From positions 1 through 64,000 of the forward strand of contig JASWJB010000138.1 of assembly GCA_032433595.1 (NCBI GenBank): a stretch of DNA of 64,000 nucleotides. Reading direction: 5' to 3'. The position numbers were made by a program, and so were the translations under genes. How positions within the stretch are numbered: the first letter of the stretch is position 1; each line of letters opens with the position of its first letter. Source of the DNA: Conoideocrella luteorostrata (lineage: Eukaryota > Ascomycota > Sordariomycetes > Hypocreales > Clavicipitaceae). Below the pieces are notes generated by a model, which worked only from the letters and a program-made list of their open reading frames with translations, had not been told where the DNA came from and did no database searches. Of the stretch, positions 36,496 through 48,676 are shown piece after piece.

Positions 36496-38158
36496 CTACC
36501 TCAGATGCATAACCATAATATCCGGCTCCTCCACCACCCTCCTTACCACTTCAGCGGCCCTCGCCATGGTCGCCCCATCCACCACTCTATGATCGGCACT
36601 CCAGCTAAAGTTGGTTACGTGTTTCTTCACAACATTGTCATTCTCATCAAACGCAGGCACGGTCCTCATACGGCCAATCCCCAAGATGGATACCTCCTTT
36701 TCAACAATCACAGGGCTGAGATACGTGCCCCCAATATTGCCAATGTTGGAAACAGTAATGGTGCCGCCGTTCATGTCATTAGGCGATAGCTTGCCCTGGT
36801 GAGCTAGCTTCTGTAGACGGACCAGCTCGGCAGCTATGGAGATGATGTTGCGAGAGCCGACGTCCTTGATGACAGGGACGAGAAGGCCCTGCGGCGTGTC
36901 CATGGCCACGCCGATGTTGTGCTGGGATCGCATGACGAGAGAGGGTTTGTTGTTGGAGGAGTCGATTTCGACGCGAGCATTCAGAATGGGGAACTGGTAG
37001 AGGGCCATGGAGACGGCCTTGATGATGAAAGGAAGATAGGAGAGCTTCTCTGGTTGTCCTTCTTGCATGACAGATTGCGAGAGGACCTTGTTGAGGCGGG
37101 TGCGGAGGGCGACCAGGTCGGAGAAGTCAATCTCGTCGGCGTAGAGGAAATGCGGGATGTTGAGGGACCGTGTCATGCTCTTGAACATCATCTGTTGGGT
37201 TTGCGAGAGAGGTGTTCTTGTTTCTGTCTGCACGCCAGGAGTTCCCGTGGGCAGTGAAGGGAAGGAAGACGGTGTATTTGCGCTGCTTCCCTCTTCTTTT
37301 CTCTTGACAAACTTGTAGATGTCTTCTTTAAGGACTCTGCCGTCCCTGCCGGTGCCGTCAATGTCGTTAATATCAACGTTGAGCTCCTTGGAAAGATGTC
37401 GAACAGCAGGAGTGGCTAGCGAAGCCATCTTGCCCTTGGATTTAAGAGCCGGAAAGGTATTATCTGCTGGTTCGCTACTGGGAGGAGAAGAAGAAGGAGA
37501 AGGAGAAGGAGAAGGAGGAGGAGAACTGCTCTGAGGCTCCGTTGCTGGCGATGGAGGTGCAGAAGATGTTGACACCGGCGCCGACTTCTGGTCCTGGCTT
37601 GGCGCGGGTGCTTCAGGCTCTGCTGCTGCGTCTCCCTCAATATCAATATCGACAAAGGCCTTGCCAACCTTGGCCATCTCCCCTGCCTCGTAATACAGCT
37701 TCTTGACGGTACCGGCGAAGCGGCTTGTAATCTCCACGGATGCTTTGTCGCTCTGCACCTCGCAAAGAGGGGAGAATTCCTCGACACGAGCGCCGGGCTG
37801 GACGAACCACTGTATGACTTCACACTCGACGATGCCTTTATTCCGGTGGGAAATATCACATATTAGCACACTGCGTCCTGTTTGTTGACGGCCGTCCCGT
37901 ACAGCCAGCCAGCCCCGCCCTTGCCCTCTAGACACAGTCGAGGAGGGAACGGCGCGCTCGGAAATTGAGGACAAAGAACTCACCTTCACCAATATCCGCT
38001 AACAATACAGGCTTCACAGCATATAATCTCCTCGACTCGGAAAACCACCTCGGTGCTGCTGGCCCCGCCATTGCGCTTCTACCCACGGCCATCTTGCCCA
38101 TGGCTTTGGACGCTTGCAGCTGCCTCTGCAGCACTTTCGAACCTCGCTGTAAAAACAT
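36496..38158 (-). CDS. DBT: Branched-chain 2-oxoacid dehydrogenase E2 (lipoamide acyltransferase)
   Basis: Mitochondrial core of the BCKDH complex, which moves the acyl group from E1-bound intermediates to CoA in Val/Leu/Ile breakdown. Exons 37984-38158 and 36496-37835 flank a 148-nt intron; 504 residues. Residues 1-45 are Arg/Lys/Ala-rich, a mitochondrial presequence. The lipoyl domain (about 48-125) begins VLLADIGEG, with the G codon split by the intron, and carries lipoyl-Lys89 in VQSDKASVEI. The VQSDKA form marks BCKDH rather than pyruvate or 2-oxoglutarate E2. A Ser/Pro linker encoded by GA-rich repeat DNA follows, then a peripheral subunit-binding domain (LATPAVRHLSKEL, DIDGTGRDGRVLKEDI). 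The acyltransferase domain contains the catalytic HRVVDG motif (His474, Asp478). The intron stays in frame, so an unspliced reading would give a false N-terminus. Confidence 0.95.
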
Positions 38159-40082
38159 GGCGGAATTGGAGCTGTTTGGTCCTAATTTCAGAATGTAAAA
38201 GAAGACACATAAACCCGGAAATCTCAGGTCGCCAATTCAGCGGAACAGCAAATGTGTGAGTGAAGTGGGAAAGAAAATGAACGTAGGTATTGTGTTGTAG
38301 TGCAAGGCCGAGTATAACATGGCTTCAGTCGGCATTGGGTGGTGGGTTGCTAAGCCGCCGCGAATAGCCGCGTCTGGGGGAGATTTGGCCGAGATTGACG
38401 ACACCAGCGGGTTCCCGCTACCCAGAGCATGGGGTGCTGCTCCGTACACCTAAAGAAGAGCGGTCGTGGACTTCACGTGATACTCATCGGTGCTTACACA
38501 TAATTTAGCGGGTAACTTCCTTTCAAGTTAATCGCTTGCATTGGCTTTTAATGGTAATTATCATCTTAATCTTCTTTAGGCCAAATTATTGCTGGCTTTG
38601 AAGCCGTAGTTGGCTTGACGCTTGACCCCATAGGGTCTTTTATTTCCTCGTGGTTATATGCTGGGTTTTACTTGTAAATTCGATAGATTTAACGGTTGAA
38701 TTAGATAATGGCTCGGAAGGGGCAATTTGTTTTCTTCGTGTAACTTTTATATTTATCTGAATTTAAAGCCCACAATCGATATCTTCCGCTTCGTTAACAT
38801 TGTATTATGATATAGAAGTTAGTGTGCTTAATCGCCGGCTTCGTTGAATGCTGCCCTACGCGATAGCAAATCCCTCTGCGCCCGGACGTTCCTTGAGGGT
38901 ATCATATGCCTCATCAATTGAAAGGAATTCAAGCCCATCAATAGTATCATCCATAGTGATCAAGTTGAGGCCTCTTGCGATGTGGTTTGCGTTGCAATGT
39001 AGTGAAATACGGACGGCTCTGGGGGAGCGTCAACTTCGCATATGCCGTGGCGCACAGAGTAACATTCGAAAAGGCAGTTGTGAGATCCGCACATGGAACG
39101 CCACGGCGGTCCGCAGCATACAGCATTTGACTGGCTTGTCAACCTTGTTGAGCCAAGTGCGACATGACTACTCCGTAGGTTCGCGCGGACTCTTCCGGTG
39201 GACGCTGCTGGTTGGCCGCATGCGACCGTCGATGCACGACAGACGTTTATGCTGCAGCTGCCGAGAAAGGAGCAATAGACCAGCGGCATTCGGACGGACG
39301 AATGATGTCGGTCATTTTCTCCCACATCGGTGTCACGTCAGTCGCTAGCCGATGCACAGAAACTCGACCTTGGGCACCTTTGCATTCTTGATCAAGTGTG
39401 CTCCGTACGAAGAACTCCGCACATATAATACAATCCACATGCAATATTCCGAAGCCACCAGGAATCTAGAAATCAAGGTTGGTGAGCCAATAACTAACTA
39501 GCCACACAAGCAGTACTCCGTACAGGGTACAGTAATACATGCAGTGATTGGCATTCTGTTGGACACCCGCCCGCCGTTAGCTTCAATATCCACAGTTTGC
39601 CGTTCCCATCCCACCTTTCCTGCTACGTGCGACAAGTTGCTCCCGCCGCTGCGCAAACCATCAAAACATACTCCGTACTTATCCTCGACCTTGTCCTCGA
39701 CCACAGGCTAACATATTTCGTGGATCCTCACTAGACGCCACCCTCCTTGCTCAACTCCACATAGAGATAAGGCGACTCCGACGTGGAGCTTTGGCTTGCA
39801 GCTGGTATTGGCGGCCCTTGCCAACACATAGTACTTGGATGATTTCGAGCTTTGCCAACTCTCGCCATCCTCTTGTCCCTGTCCATCTTCGGGCAATTAC
39901 TTGTCCCCTACTCATTCTCCTCCCTACCGTGCCCATGAAAATATCTGCGCATACTGTGGTACCCATCTGCAGCATTGCAACAATTGGACGAACTTGATTT
40001 GCCCATGCGACGACGTCGGTAGTTAGGTACATTGACGCTCACGAGTAGGAGGGGAGCTCTCGACGCCGTGGTTAGACCATTC
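38159..40082. other. Divergent spacer between E2 and VSB1-like genes
   Basis: 1.9 kb. It holds a CACGTGA site (38474-38479) 316 bp above the E2 start, an AT-rich block (about 38510-38850, near 30-35% GC in sampled lines), an exon-like relic (38856-39029 minus) and CTCCGTA elements near 39172, 39403, 39514 and 39660. The last 300 bp is CT-rich and probably the VSB1-like 5' leader. Confidence 0.45.
38856..39029 (-). pseudogene. Exon-like relic of an unrecognised gene
   Basis: A 57-codon open stretch on the minus strand, bounded by a TGA above (39030-39032) and a TAG at the end. Its last 45 residues look like real protein: HCNANHIARGLNLIT, then MDDTIDGLEFLSIDEAYDTL, then KERPGAEGFAIA. The composition is balanced and charged helices alternate with hydrophobic positions. 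No upstream exon is visible, and the flank toward 38.5 kb is AT-rich. I do not recognise the family. It may be the 3' exon of a lost or unannotated gene, or chance. Confidence 0.25.
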
Positions 40083-43000
40083 ATGTCTTCCTCAATTCTC
40101 AGCTTCTCCCCTTGGAGAAGCAGATCCTCCAGCTTTTCCTCACAGCCTCATGCACAGCAGTCTACCCAAGATGAGACCCTTGAAGCTGCTAATTCCCAGG
40201 ATGATTTGGCCCATCGACTATCAGCTTCAGTAGGCACTCCGAAGGCCTACCGGGAGCCAATTCGATCTTACATCCATGGCTCGCTACGCGGACAATTGGG
40301 TATGAACTTCCCGAAACTGGGTCATCTGCGAAACCTGTCCATCTAACATTGAGAAGCACCGGTTGATAGCGAGCAAAATGCACGTACCGTTCGCGAAGAC
40401 ACGGCCGAACTCGCGAGCTACTTATTATCCGACGGCACAACGCCACGACGGCCCTCGTTTCTGCAGCGGAACAGAGCATCCGTGCAAGACCTCTTTGTCT
40501 CGAACCAGGACGGAAGTGAACGAACCGATGATTGTGGTGCTTCACAGACAATTTTGGAGGTATCGGAACCCGTGTCTCCAGAGGAAGGAAATAGGGACGT
40601 CGTTGTGGAAGATATTGGCCCATCAGTACTCTCTAACCTTTTGAGGAGATCGCCACCACAATCCGTGATGCCCGATGCTCCTATATCTACCGAGAACTTT
40701 CATACCGAACTGAAACGTGGACCACAGGACCTTACGCGCAACCAGACTCCTCCGCAAACAACAACTGTTCAAGTCACCCCAGCTACAGAAGAGACGCCGC
40801 TGCTAAGTCAAGTCGCAGATGAGGACGAAGTTATCGGCGATATCGAAGGCCAAAAAACGACTCAGACAAGGCATTGGTACAGCAGAATTGTTGAAAGTGG
40901 CCAAAAAGTTGAAGGCAATCTTTCTCATGCAGTCAAAGTGGCTGTAAGTCCACGTAAATGGAATCGAAAGGCTTTGTGGAACAACGTGATTGTGGAGCCC
41001 GTTTCTTGCCTGCCAGCTGTGGCCGTCGGACTATTGCTCAATATCCTAGATGCCCTCTCTTACGGTAAGACATGCAGGCGTATGTCCACACTCAACCAGT
41101 GCTGATTATTGCAGGAATGATTTTGTTCCCACTCGGAACGCAGCTATTCTCACATCTTGGCTCAGCTGGCATTTCCATCTACTATGTTAGCACTATTGTT
41201 GCCCAAGTTACGTTTTCATCGGGCAGCATCTTCAGGGGAGCTGTTGGGTCCGAACTGGTATGTCCGCAGCGAATATACCAAAACATGGTGCAAAGATGGC
41301 TGACATGAACTCGTCAGATTGAGGTTGTTCCCTTTTTCCATAACATGGCTCAAAAGATCACGGACAACATCGGCGAGGATAATCCAGACGCTGTTATTGC
41401 TACTACCATTGTCGCTTATGCACTCAGCTCCGTTATGACAGGTCTCGTTTTCTACCTTATGGGGAAGTTCAAGTTTGGCTTCATGGTTGGCTTTATCCCA
41501 AGGCACATCCTAATTGGTTGCATTGGAGGTGTCGGCTGGTTCCTCGTTGCCACAGGCTTTGAAGTCTCGGCGCGTTTAGACGGCAGTCTTGACTATAACT
41601 TGGACACGCTAAACAAGTTAATTCAGGCAGATACGATTCTGCTATGGGTCTTCCCACTTGTGCTGGCTATCATCCTCTTCTATGGACAGTCGACAGTGCG
41701 GTCCAAGTATTTTCTCCCTCTCTTCATACTTGCTATTCCTTTGATCTTTTACATTTTCGTTGCATCTATTGATGCTTTGGATGCGGATGACCTGCGAGGC
41801 AAGGGGTGGATATTTGAGGGACCACCACCGGGAGAACCATGGTGGTATTTCTACACGTTGTATCGTGAGTTATGATTGGAGCATCCCATCCCACCCCAGT
41901 GAAACTTCCATAAAAACTGACGCGTGTACAGAGTTCAACTTGGTGCATTGGGATGCCATCCTCGAGGTTGTACCTGCAATGATGGCTCTGACCTTCTTTG
42001 GCATTCTCCACGTTCCCATCAATGTGCCCGCTCTAGCCTTGAACACGGGCGAAGACAATTCGGATCTCGATAAAGAGCTCAAGCTGCATGGATACTCCAA
42101 TATGCTATCAGGATGTGTGGGCAGTATCCAGAATTATCTCGTTTATGCCAACACCGTCTTCTTCGTACGATCCGGTGGAGACAAGAGGCTAGCTGGCTAT
42201 ATTTTGGCCGTGTTTACATTTGGCGTCATGGTGATTGGCCCGTCACTAATTGGCTTCATCCCTGTCATGATGGTGGGAACTCTCATTTTTGACCTTGGCT
42301 TCGAGCTTCTCTTGGAGGCTATTTGGCTTCCTCGTAAGAAACTCAAAGTTGCCGAATACTTGACTGTCATCGTCATCGTCCTGGTGATGGGGATGCACGA
42401 CTTTGTTGTCGGGATTGGCGTAGGCATCATATTGGCTTTCATTTCTCTAATCATCCAGACTTCCAGAGTTTCCGCCGTCCGCGGAAGCTATGATGGTGGA
42501 ATCGTCAGCTCGACTGTGCGCCGCAACCCGTCACAGCACCACTACCTAAATCATGTTGGCCGACAAATCTACATCATGAAGCTTACAGGCTATCTCTTCT
42601 TCGGAACCATTGTTAGTGTTGAGGAAAAGATCCGCGCATTACTAGATGAAGGCGCATTCTCACAGAAGCCCATCAAATTTCTCATCCTGGACCTTTGGCA
42701 TGTTACGGGTCTTGACTATTCCGCAGGCGAGGCTTTCAATACCATTAGCCGGCTCCTCGACAAGAAGGGAATATTGTTCGTCTTGAGCGGTGTTGATGCC
42801 GAGAGCCAGCTCGGGCGAAATCTACGGGCTGTGGGCCTGGACAACGACAAGATTGAGGTCATGATGCTTCCCAATCTCAATTCTGCATTAGAGAGTTGTG
42901 AGAATGAGCTGCTTAAAACACTGTATGCCAGACAGGACGACTTGAACTCCTCCACCAAGCGAGTCGCTACCCCTAACCTTGACGTTCCCAGAGCAGCAAA

Positions 43001-43571
43001 TGCGGCCTCCTTGTCATCTTTCGATCCGCCATTCAACTCTCCTAGGCAAAATCACCTTGTTGAGGCTGCAAGAGAAGCCCTCACTAACGTTGATGTCCCG
43101 CATCCCTCGAAATGGCAGAGTTTCAACGAACCGCTTCGTTTGATGCTCCAGATTTTCCAAGGGCTAAGCGGCAAGAACGAAGACTTTTGGTTCCAGGCAG
43201 CTCGTTACTTTGAGCGAAAGGAGTACACTGCCGGGACTGTACTGTTTCGCCGTGGCGAACAAGCACATGGCTTCTACCTGGTCGAACGAGGTATCATTCG
43301 CGCCGAATACGACCTTCCACAGGGGTGGCTTTGTGAAAGCATAGTGGCCGGTACCACGTGTGGCGAACTGCCGTTCTTTTCAGAAACCGAACGTACAGCC
43401 ACCGCTTTGGTGGAGAGGGACTGTGTGGTCTGGGTAATGGATGTTGAATCTTGGACGAAATTGCAAAAGGAGGAGCCGGAGGTGGCAGCGGAGTTTCTGA
43501 GGATTTCGTTGAAATTGACGACCGAGAGGATGAGTTCGATCACATCGTACATCCTAACCACGGCAGGATAA
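40083..43571 (+). CDS. VSB1: SLC26/SulP-type transporter with STAS and cNMP domains (VSB1-like)
   Basis: Probable vacuolar membrane transporter; the yeast homologue YGR125W/Vsb1 is needed for vacuolar storage of basic amino acids. Five exons: 40083-40299, 40357-41064, 41115-41257, 41318-41864 and 41932-43571 (introns 57, 50, 60 and 67 nt); 1,084 residues. A long hydrophilic N-terminus (about 1-285) is Ser/Pro-rich and contains an acidic EETPLLS motif, the pattern of acidic-dileucine vacuolar sorting signals. The membrane domain (about 295-725) has many hydrophobic helices, with ALSYGMILFP, GSELIEVVPFF and VPINVPALALNTGED at conserved SulP positions. STAS lies at about 750-830 (IKFLILDLWHVTGLDYSAGEAF). 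A cyclic-nucleotide-binding fold lies at about 955-1070 (GTVLFRRGEQAHGFYLVERG, GELPFFSETERTATA). The second ligand motif is unusual (PFF for AL(I/L)), so real nucleotide binding is uncertain. Confidence 0.9.
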
Positions 43572-44262
43572 GTATACTGCAGCTGTGGAATGTACACGCG
43601 TCGTATAACATTTTTTGGGTTTGCATGTAATTGGATAGCATCTGGGGGTTGGTTATTTGGGCGGCTGCATCTGCGGACTCTAAATTGCATGGTTATGCAG
43701 GAGCAAGGATTGCTTAGTGCACCTTTGTGAGGACAAATCTTATTGGCGAATTTCACATTATCTGATCTGTTATGCTATGTTGTGATGTGCTCTGCTTTGC
43801 TTTGCCTTGTTGTACGGAGAACTTCGCTGGCAAATTGAAATATTCAAGTTTACTTGCTAGTTAACTAGTGGGTGACTAATACAATCAGTGTGTAGAAGTC
43901 TCCGCAAACGATGGAAAGTTGAGCGGGCGCAGGGTAGGAGGAACCTTGTTCACAAAGGCAACCGATTTTCTGTAAACGTTGTTTGAGTCTCCATTACTTT
44001 AATAAAAATTTACTCGTTATGATTCCAATTTTCCTCGAATGAGTGCGGGCTTCTCCGTACAAAATACATCAACTAGCACTCTTAATTCATCAGTCACGGT
44101 ATGTAGTTGTTGAATCCGCCACTTTAGTAAACAGCCCCATCCATTGCTACGTCTCATCACCAGTTCCCCATCTTTCAGCTTCTGCAACTGCCCAAACATA
44201 AACCCCAAACCATCAAAAACGCATAAGAGGAAGCCCACAAGACACGTAAATCCCCTTGTAAA
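43572..44262. other. Spacer between VSB1-like and STK19-domain genes
   Basis: 691 bp with the VSB1-like 3' UTR and the STK19-domain promoter. CTCCGTA/TACGGAG elements occur near 43813 and 44055. No gene seen. Confidence 0.4.
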
Positions 44263-45486
44263 ATGCCCCAAAGCCTCCGCTCCATACTCGGCAAACCGCG
44301 GATAACGAAGCCAAGACGTCCAGCTGCGACGACGACGGCGGCCCAACAATCCCCATCCAAGAGAGCAAAGACGAAGAAACAAGATGAACCTCTCTATCCG
44401 GACAAGTTCGCAGATCTGGGGATCTTGCCTATACTCAGCGAGCACGAGCAGCTCACGCTACGGGATGTCGTGCAGGCGATGCGGTACATTCGCTCTCATA
44501 TCTTTACGGCGGCGCCATCAACAGGGCTCTCATCTACGAGGATGGCGGAGGTGCTGAATTACAGGGCGTCGGTGCCGAGGATTGTGACGGTGGGACATAT
44601 CAACGCGGTGCTGAGGGATGCTCCGTCCCGGGTGGAAAGGGAGGTGGTGGAGCTGGTGAATAGGGGGATGCTGCGGAGGGTGAGGGTCGAGAGGAGGGGC
44701 GGCTTGGGGGAGGCGTTGATTGAGATGGACGATCTGCGAGATATGCTGGGGGGCAAAGAGGGGGGTGGTAATGTGGTGTCTGAGAGTGCGAGAAGAGCGT
44801 TCTTGCGGTTCCTCGAGAAGAATCCAACTGCGCAGATGGTGTTGGGTGAGGGTGACGATGGGTCTCGGCCTTCACGAAGCAGGACGGGGGCGGATGGGAG
44901 TGATGCTGTGGGAGATGATGGGGAGGAGGAGGGGGAGGAGAGGATAGCAGGGCTGCAGCACAATCACATCGATGAGCTGGTGAGGGCGGGATTTCTGACA
45001 AGTTCTACCAGCACGACGGGCACGCCAGGAAGCAACACGCTGCAGGTACGGCCGGAGGACCGCACGACGTTGACGTCGATACAGCACGTGTCGAGATTCG
45101 CGTCGGGCACCGTTTCAGCCGTGGGGGGCCAGAATGCAATCCATCTCTCTGGGGGAGGAGGCGGCGGCGCGCCTGCGCAGACGAGCGCGCGGCGCTTTGA
45201 TAGAGGCGGCTTCAGGGTTGCTGTTCCGGGACATGGACGATATCTCAAACTGGCGGATGGAGCGGTGGACTGGGTGCGCGAGGCGCTGGGCCGGACGAAA
45301 TGGGGAGAAGGGCCTGAGGCGTGGTTGCGGGAGCGGTTCGAAGGGAATGGGCTGTATGGGATGAGATGGAAGGACTTTTGGGGCGTTGAGTGGGAGTGGG
45401 TGCTTGGCCAGGCGGTGGGATTGGGTGTTGTAGAGGTTTTTGATACGGGGAGCGTGGGGAGGGGAGTGAGGGCGTTGGGAGGATGA
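44263..45486 (+). CDS. stk19: STK19-domain winged-helix protein
   Basis: Single exon, 407 residues. A basic N-terminus (KPRITKPRRP, SKRAKTKKQ) resembles a nuclear localisation signal. It is followed by LTLRDVVQAMRYIRSHIFTAAPSTGLSSTRMAEVLNYR and IVTVGHINAVLRDAPSRVEREVVELVNRGMLRRVRVERRGGLGEALI, which I match to the fungal branch of the STK19 family: helix pairs with Arg-rich wings. An acidic Gly/Glu-rich insert (about 200-230) and a C-terminal helical part ending in EWEWVLGQAVGLGVVEVF follow. Despite its name, human STK19 is a DNA-binding winged-helix factor of transcription-coupled repair, not a kinase; no kinase motif is visible here. The gene is strongly purine-rich on the coding strand. The assignment rests on remembered family patterns, so it is moderate. 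Confidence 0.7.
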   Translation: MPQSLRSILGKPRITKPRRPAATTTAAQQSPSKRAKTKKQDEPLYPDKFADLGILPILSEHEQLTLRDVVQAMRYIRSHIFTAAPSTGLSSTRMAEVLNYRASVPRIVTVGHINAVLRDAPSRVEREVVELVNRGMLRRVRVERRGGLGEALIEMDDLRDMLGGKEGGGNVVSESARRAFLRFLEKNPTAQMVLGEGDDGSRPSRSRTGADGSDAVGDDGEEEGEERIAGLQHNHIDELVRAGFLTSSTSTTGTPGSNTLQVRPEDRTTLTSIQHVSRFASGTVSAVGGQNAIHLSGGGGGGAPAQTSARRFDRGGFRVAVPGHGRYLKLADGAVDWVREALGRTKWGEGPEAWLRERFEGNGLYGMRWKDFWGVEWEWVLGQAVGLGVVEVFDTGSVGRGVRALGG

Positions 45487-45491
45487 ATGAT

Positions 45492-45540
45492 GACGACGAC
45501 TACAACGACGACGACGACGACGACGACGACGAGGATGATG
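45492..45540. repeat. ACG trinucleotide array just after the STK19-domain stop
   Basis: About sixteen ACG/ACT/ACA units beginning five bases after the TGA stop codon of the upstream gene, so within its 3' UTR. A slipped reading would encode poly-Thr or poly-Asp, but the stop is clear. Confidence 0.85.
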
Positions 45541-48500
45541 CGGGACGGCACATCTACTATAACCCCCCTCCCCCTTCCCTTCAGGGGCCTGGATGGTTTG
45601 ACAGCATGGTCGGCTGATGATAATATTGCACATGTTGTAGTTTACTTGGTGCTGTACGGAGTACAGAGTACAAAATAAGTTCCAATCAACGCTGGCAGTT
45701 AACTTATCTGTCGGTCATGCAAGTAATCGATCTTCGCCATGTGCTTCATGCATGTCTCACAATATCTTGTCAATTCGTTGGAGAAAGCAGGGATGACGGA
45801 ATATCATCTCTCTCTTGTGGGTGGTAGAGTTGATCGTTTTGGTATGATGAACAACTAACTGGTTGCTGCTATTAATGCCGAGGCTCCATGCACCAACTAG
45901 GTACTCCGCACGCACGGTAGGTAGTCTATATGGAATAGGGGAATAATGCGGACGGTGGCGATATTGCTGTACTAGTATTGCCATCATCTTGCTGTAGGAT
46001 CAATATAGTTTACGATCCCTGCAAGTCACCGGAACGGCTGTTTCGAAATGCAAAGGATATGCATTAATAGCACTGGACACGACAGCTCTGGGAATTGTGA
46101 CCGGGATCGCGACATCGTCTCGTTTTACGCAGCATAAATATTATGGCATTGAGTGCACGAAACGTCTGCCGACGAATGGCATATGAGGGTGAAAAAAGGA
46201 TTTATCAAATCATGGGGCCTACTACGTCCAGTGATGTGCAGCAGTACGGAGTAGTTAGATGGGGGTTTATCCCTTGTTGTACGGAGTATTTGTGATGATG
46301 ATCATACTCGAAGCCACAACAACCATATAATGCCTCAGTGGCGGGATAAACGCCTCTCTCTATTCGCACGGATGTCGTTATAACGGTGCGGAGTAGTTTA
46401 CTGCAATGCCAATTAAGAGTCCGGGGTGGCTTGTAAGTGTGTTCATGCACACGTGATACTCCACAGGACATATACCCATTGTGCAAGGTTGTCTCGCGTC
46501 GTACAGGCCTTGAGGCTGTAAATATCCTTGTCAGGGAGAATGCCTGTTCCCAGAACCTACTATATTGTCGAGTTTTATGGGCTGATGATTTAAATTATAG
46601 TACAGTTCGTGACTTAGCCGCCTGTTAGCCATGGCCTGGAACGACATGCTACAAAGTCTTGACTTGGCGAAACTATCTCGAGGCAAGAAGGCTGAAACGA
46701 GAATAATTTTTTTTTGCCCTTAGGGCCAAGGGCCAACATGGAACCGGTCCCTTCGACAAATATCTACGTTCCGGCTTGCGTTCTGTGTCGTAATAGAGTG
46801 AAATATCTGCTGCAGTACGGAGTAACTAGTCAATGCTCGCAATGCAGTTTGAATATAGAGGCTGTCAATGAAGCACTTGGTCTGATCCGTATTAGCTTCG
46901 CCGCGTGCATAAGATGTATCATCTTTTGGTGACACACATCAGTTGCGGCCGGTGAAGTGGAGACAGATGTCGGACACCGGACGGAGATGCTTTCTTCCAG
47001 GGGCGTACCTGAGGGAACTGATCTCTTTGTCGCAATAAATGGTCGATGGTGAGATAGGATACTAGAGTTGATTGATTTTGTATCGGATTTGGAAAGATTG
47101 GAAGACTTCGTGGCGATGCAATCCGTGGGGCGACTTCTCTCGCGTCAAAGCTACCCATGGAAACTACCTAACGAAGGGTTAAAATTATACCGGAAAAACC
47201 CAAATGCTAAAAAGGATTGTTTTCTTGGTAGATGCATGTATTATACAAGTTAGACATTTGCTGATGGTCGAGAAAGACGGCTTTTATGGCTGGCCGAAGT
47301 CATGCTTACTAGTAGTTGAAAAGGGTTTGTGTTAGTTACGGTACGTCATTGTATGAATACAATCAGACCCCAGTCCAATAGTTAAACCTACTCGTAGTGC
47401 GGATAACATTGATAGTGCCGCGCTCTGAACTCTGAACGGACAGGTCGGCCGAGGTGAGGGCTTGCCCTGGTTGACGGTGCCCGATAGGTACATGCATAAG
47501 TAGCCAGAGGGCCGAGGCGGAAACCCCCCCGGCTGCAGGTACCGGCACATCTCAGGGGTCGGGCACAACAGGCTAGAGATGCTGCAGGCGCATCTCGTCG
47601 AGCCTCATAACTAGCTATTCCGCTGAATTATTGGGTCGCATTTGGGTCGCATTTGGCTAGTGCGTGCATCTTTCCCCATGTGCACCGCGTGAGAGCAACC
47701 AAACACTTACACAGCTGGCTGGCTGGCTCGACGATTGTGACGACCGAGGACGTAGGGTGCCGCGCTAAAGTGCTCGGATACGACTCTGCAGTCACAGCGG
47801 CCCCAGTCAACCGGTACTGAACCCGACCGGAGCTTTGAAAAGGGTTGGATCTTTCTCCTCGGCTGCATGTTACACATCACCCTTCATCCCCTGTTGGCCG
47901 TAGTCGGGGTGGCCAAAGGATGCTAAATATGTATATGAGGAGACAAAAGGGGTTCGAACATCAACTCCGGTTGTGTGTCTGGTCTCCCTCGAAATTCGGG
48001 GAACGTCTACTCCGTAAGTTGAAGCAAGTGTCGTTAGGCCGCAGGGATTGTCTTGCAATTTGATTAGAGGCAAGACAGCCAGGAGAATGAGAAAGCATAG
48101 TGCTCCGTAGTATGGAGCAGTCCGTATTGCTCTTGAAATCTGATGGGTTGCCGTTCGAGGATTTCACGTGCTCTATCACTATTCCCCGCCGCTGGCAGTT
48201 TGCAGATCATCTTTTCTCGAGATTCGTACTAGTACCTGATCACAGGGACTAGAAGTCAATTATTAGCACTTTGCGTTTAGACACCTGGAGATGGCCAAGC
48301 CGGACCAAGCAAGAAATGGTGGCGACCCCCTGGCGTCTTTCTTCCCTTGGAGTAGTATGATCTATCGAAATGACACTTTTTTGCTAGCTCGCATGGCTGT
48401 GCGGGTCGCTGAATTGGTCAGGCAAAAGCAAAAAAGGGGCCCAGGATGCTGAGCCATTATTGATCAGGGTACGGAGTACGGAGTAGACCTGATGGGCTCT

Positions 48501-48676
48501 GTTCAATGGATCAGGTCGTCGGGGACAAGTCAATCAGGATGGATTGTACCTATGATCTACCCACCATATGTGCAAGGGAATGCCAAGGACTTGGCCGTGA
48601 GGGCAGAGGTCGAGCGGTTGGTTGAAATTGAATCTTGTCGGCGTCAAGGCTCACGAGGAGCCAGTTGAAGAAGAAG

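Noticed and set aside
36496..37992. BCKDH E2 read as one exon starting MVKVSSLSS
   Set aside because: The N-terminal part is the translated 148-nt intron. Splicing restores the lipoyl-domain start LADIGEG and the mitochondrial presequence.
44964..45551. A 195-codon antisense open frame over the STK19-domain gene, with poly-Val/Ile at its start
   Set aside because: It is of low complexity, created by the ACG array and the purine bias of the sense gene.
47945..47965. A GGTTCGAAC-like string suggesting a tRNA B box
   Set aside because: The bases on either side do not pair as a T-stem, and no A box or acceptor stem is found at a suitable distance.
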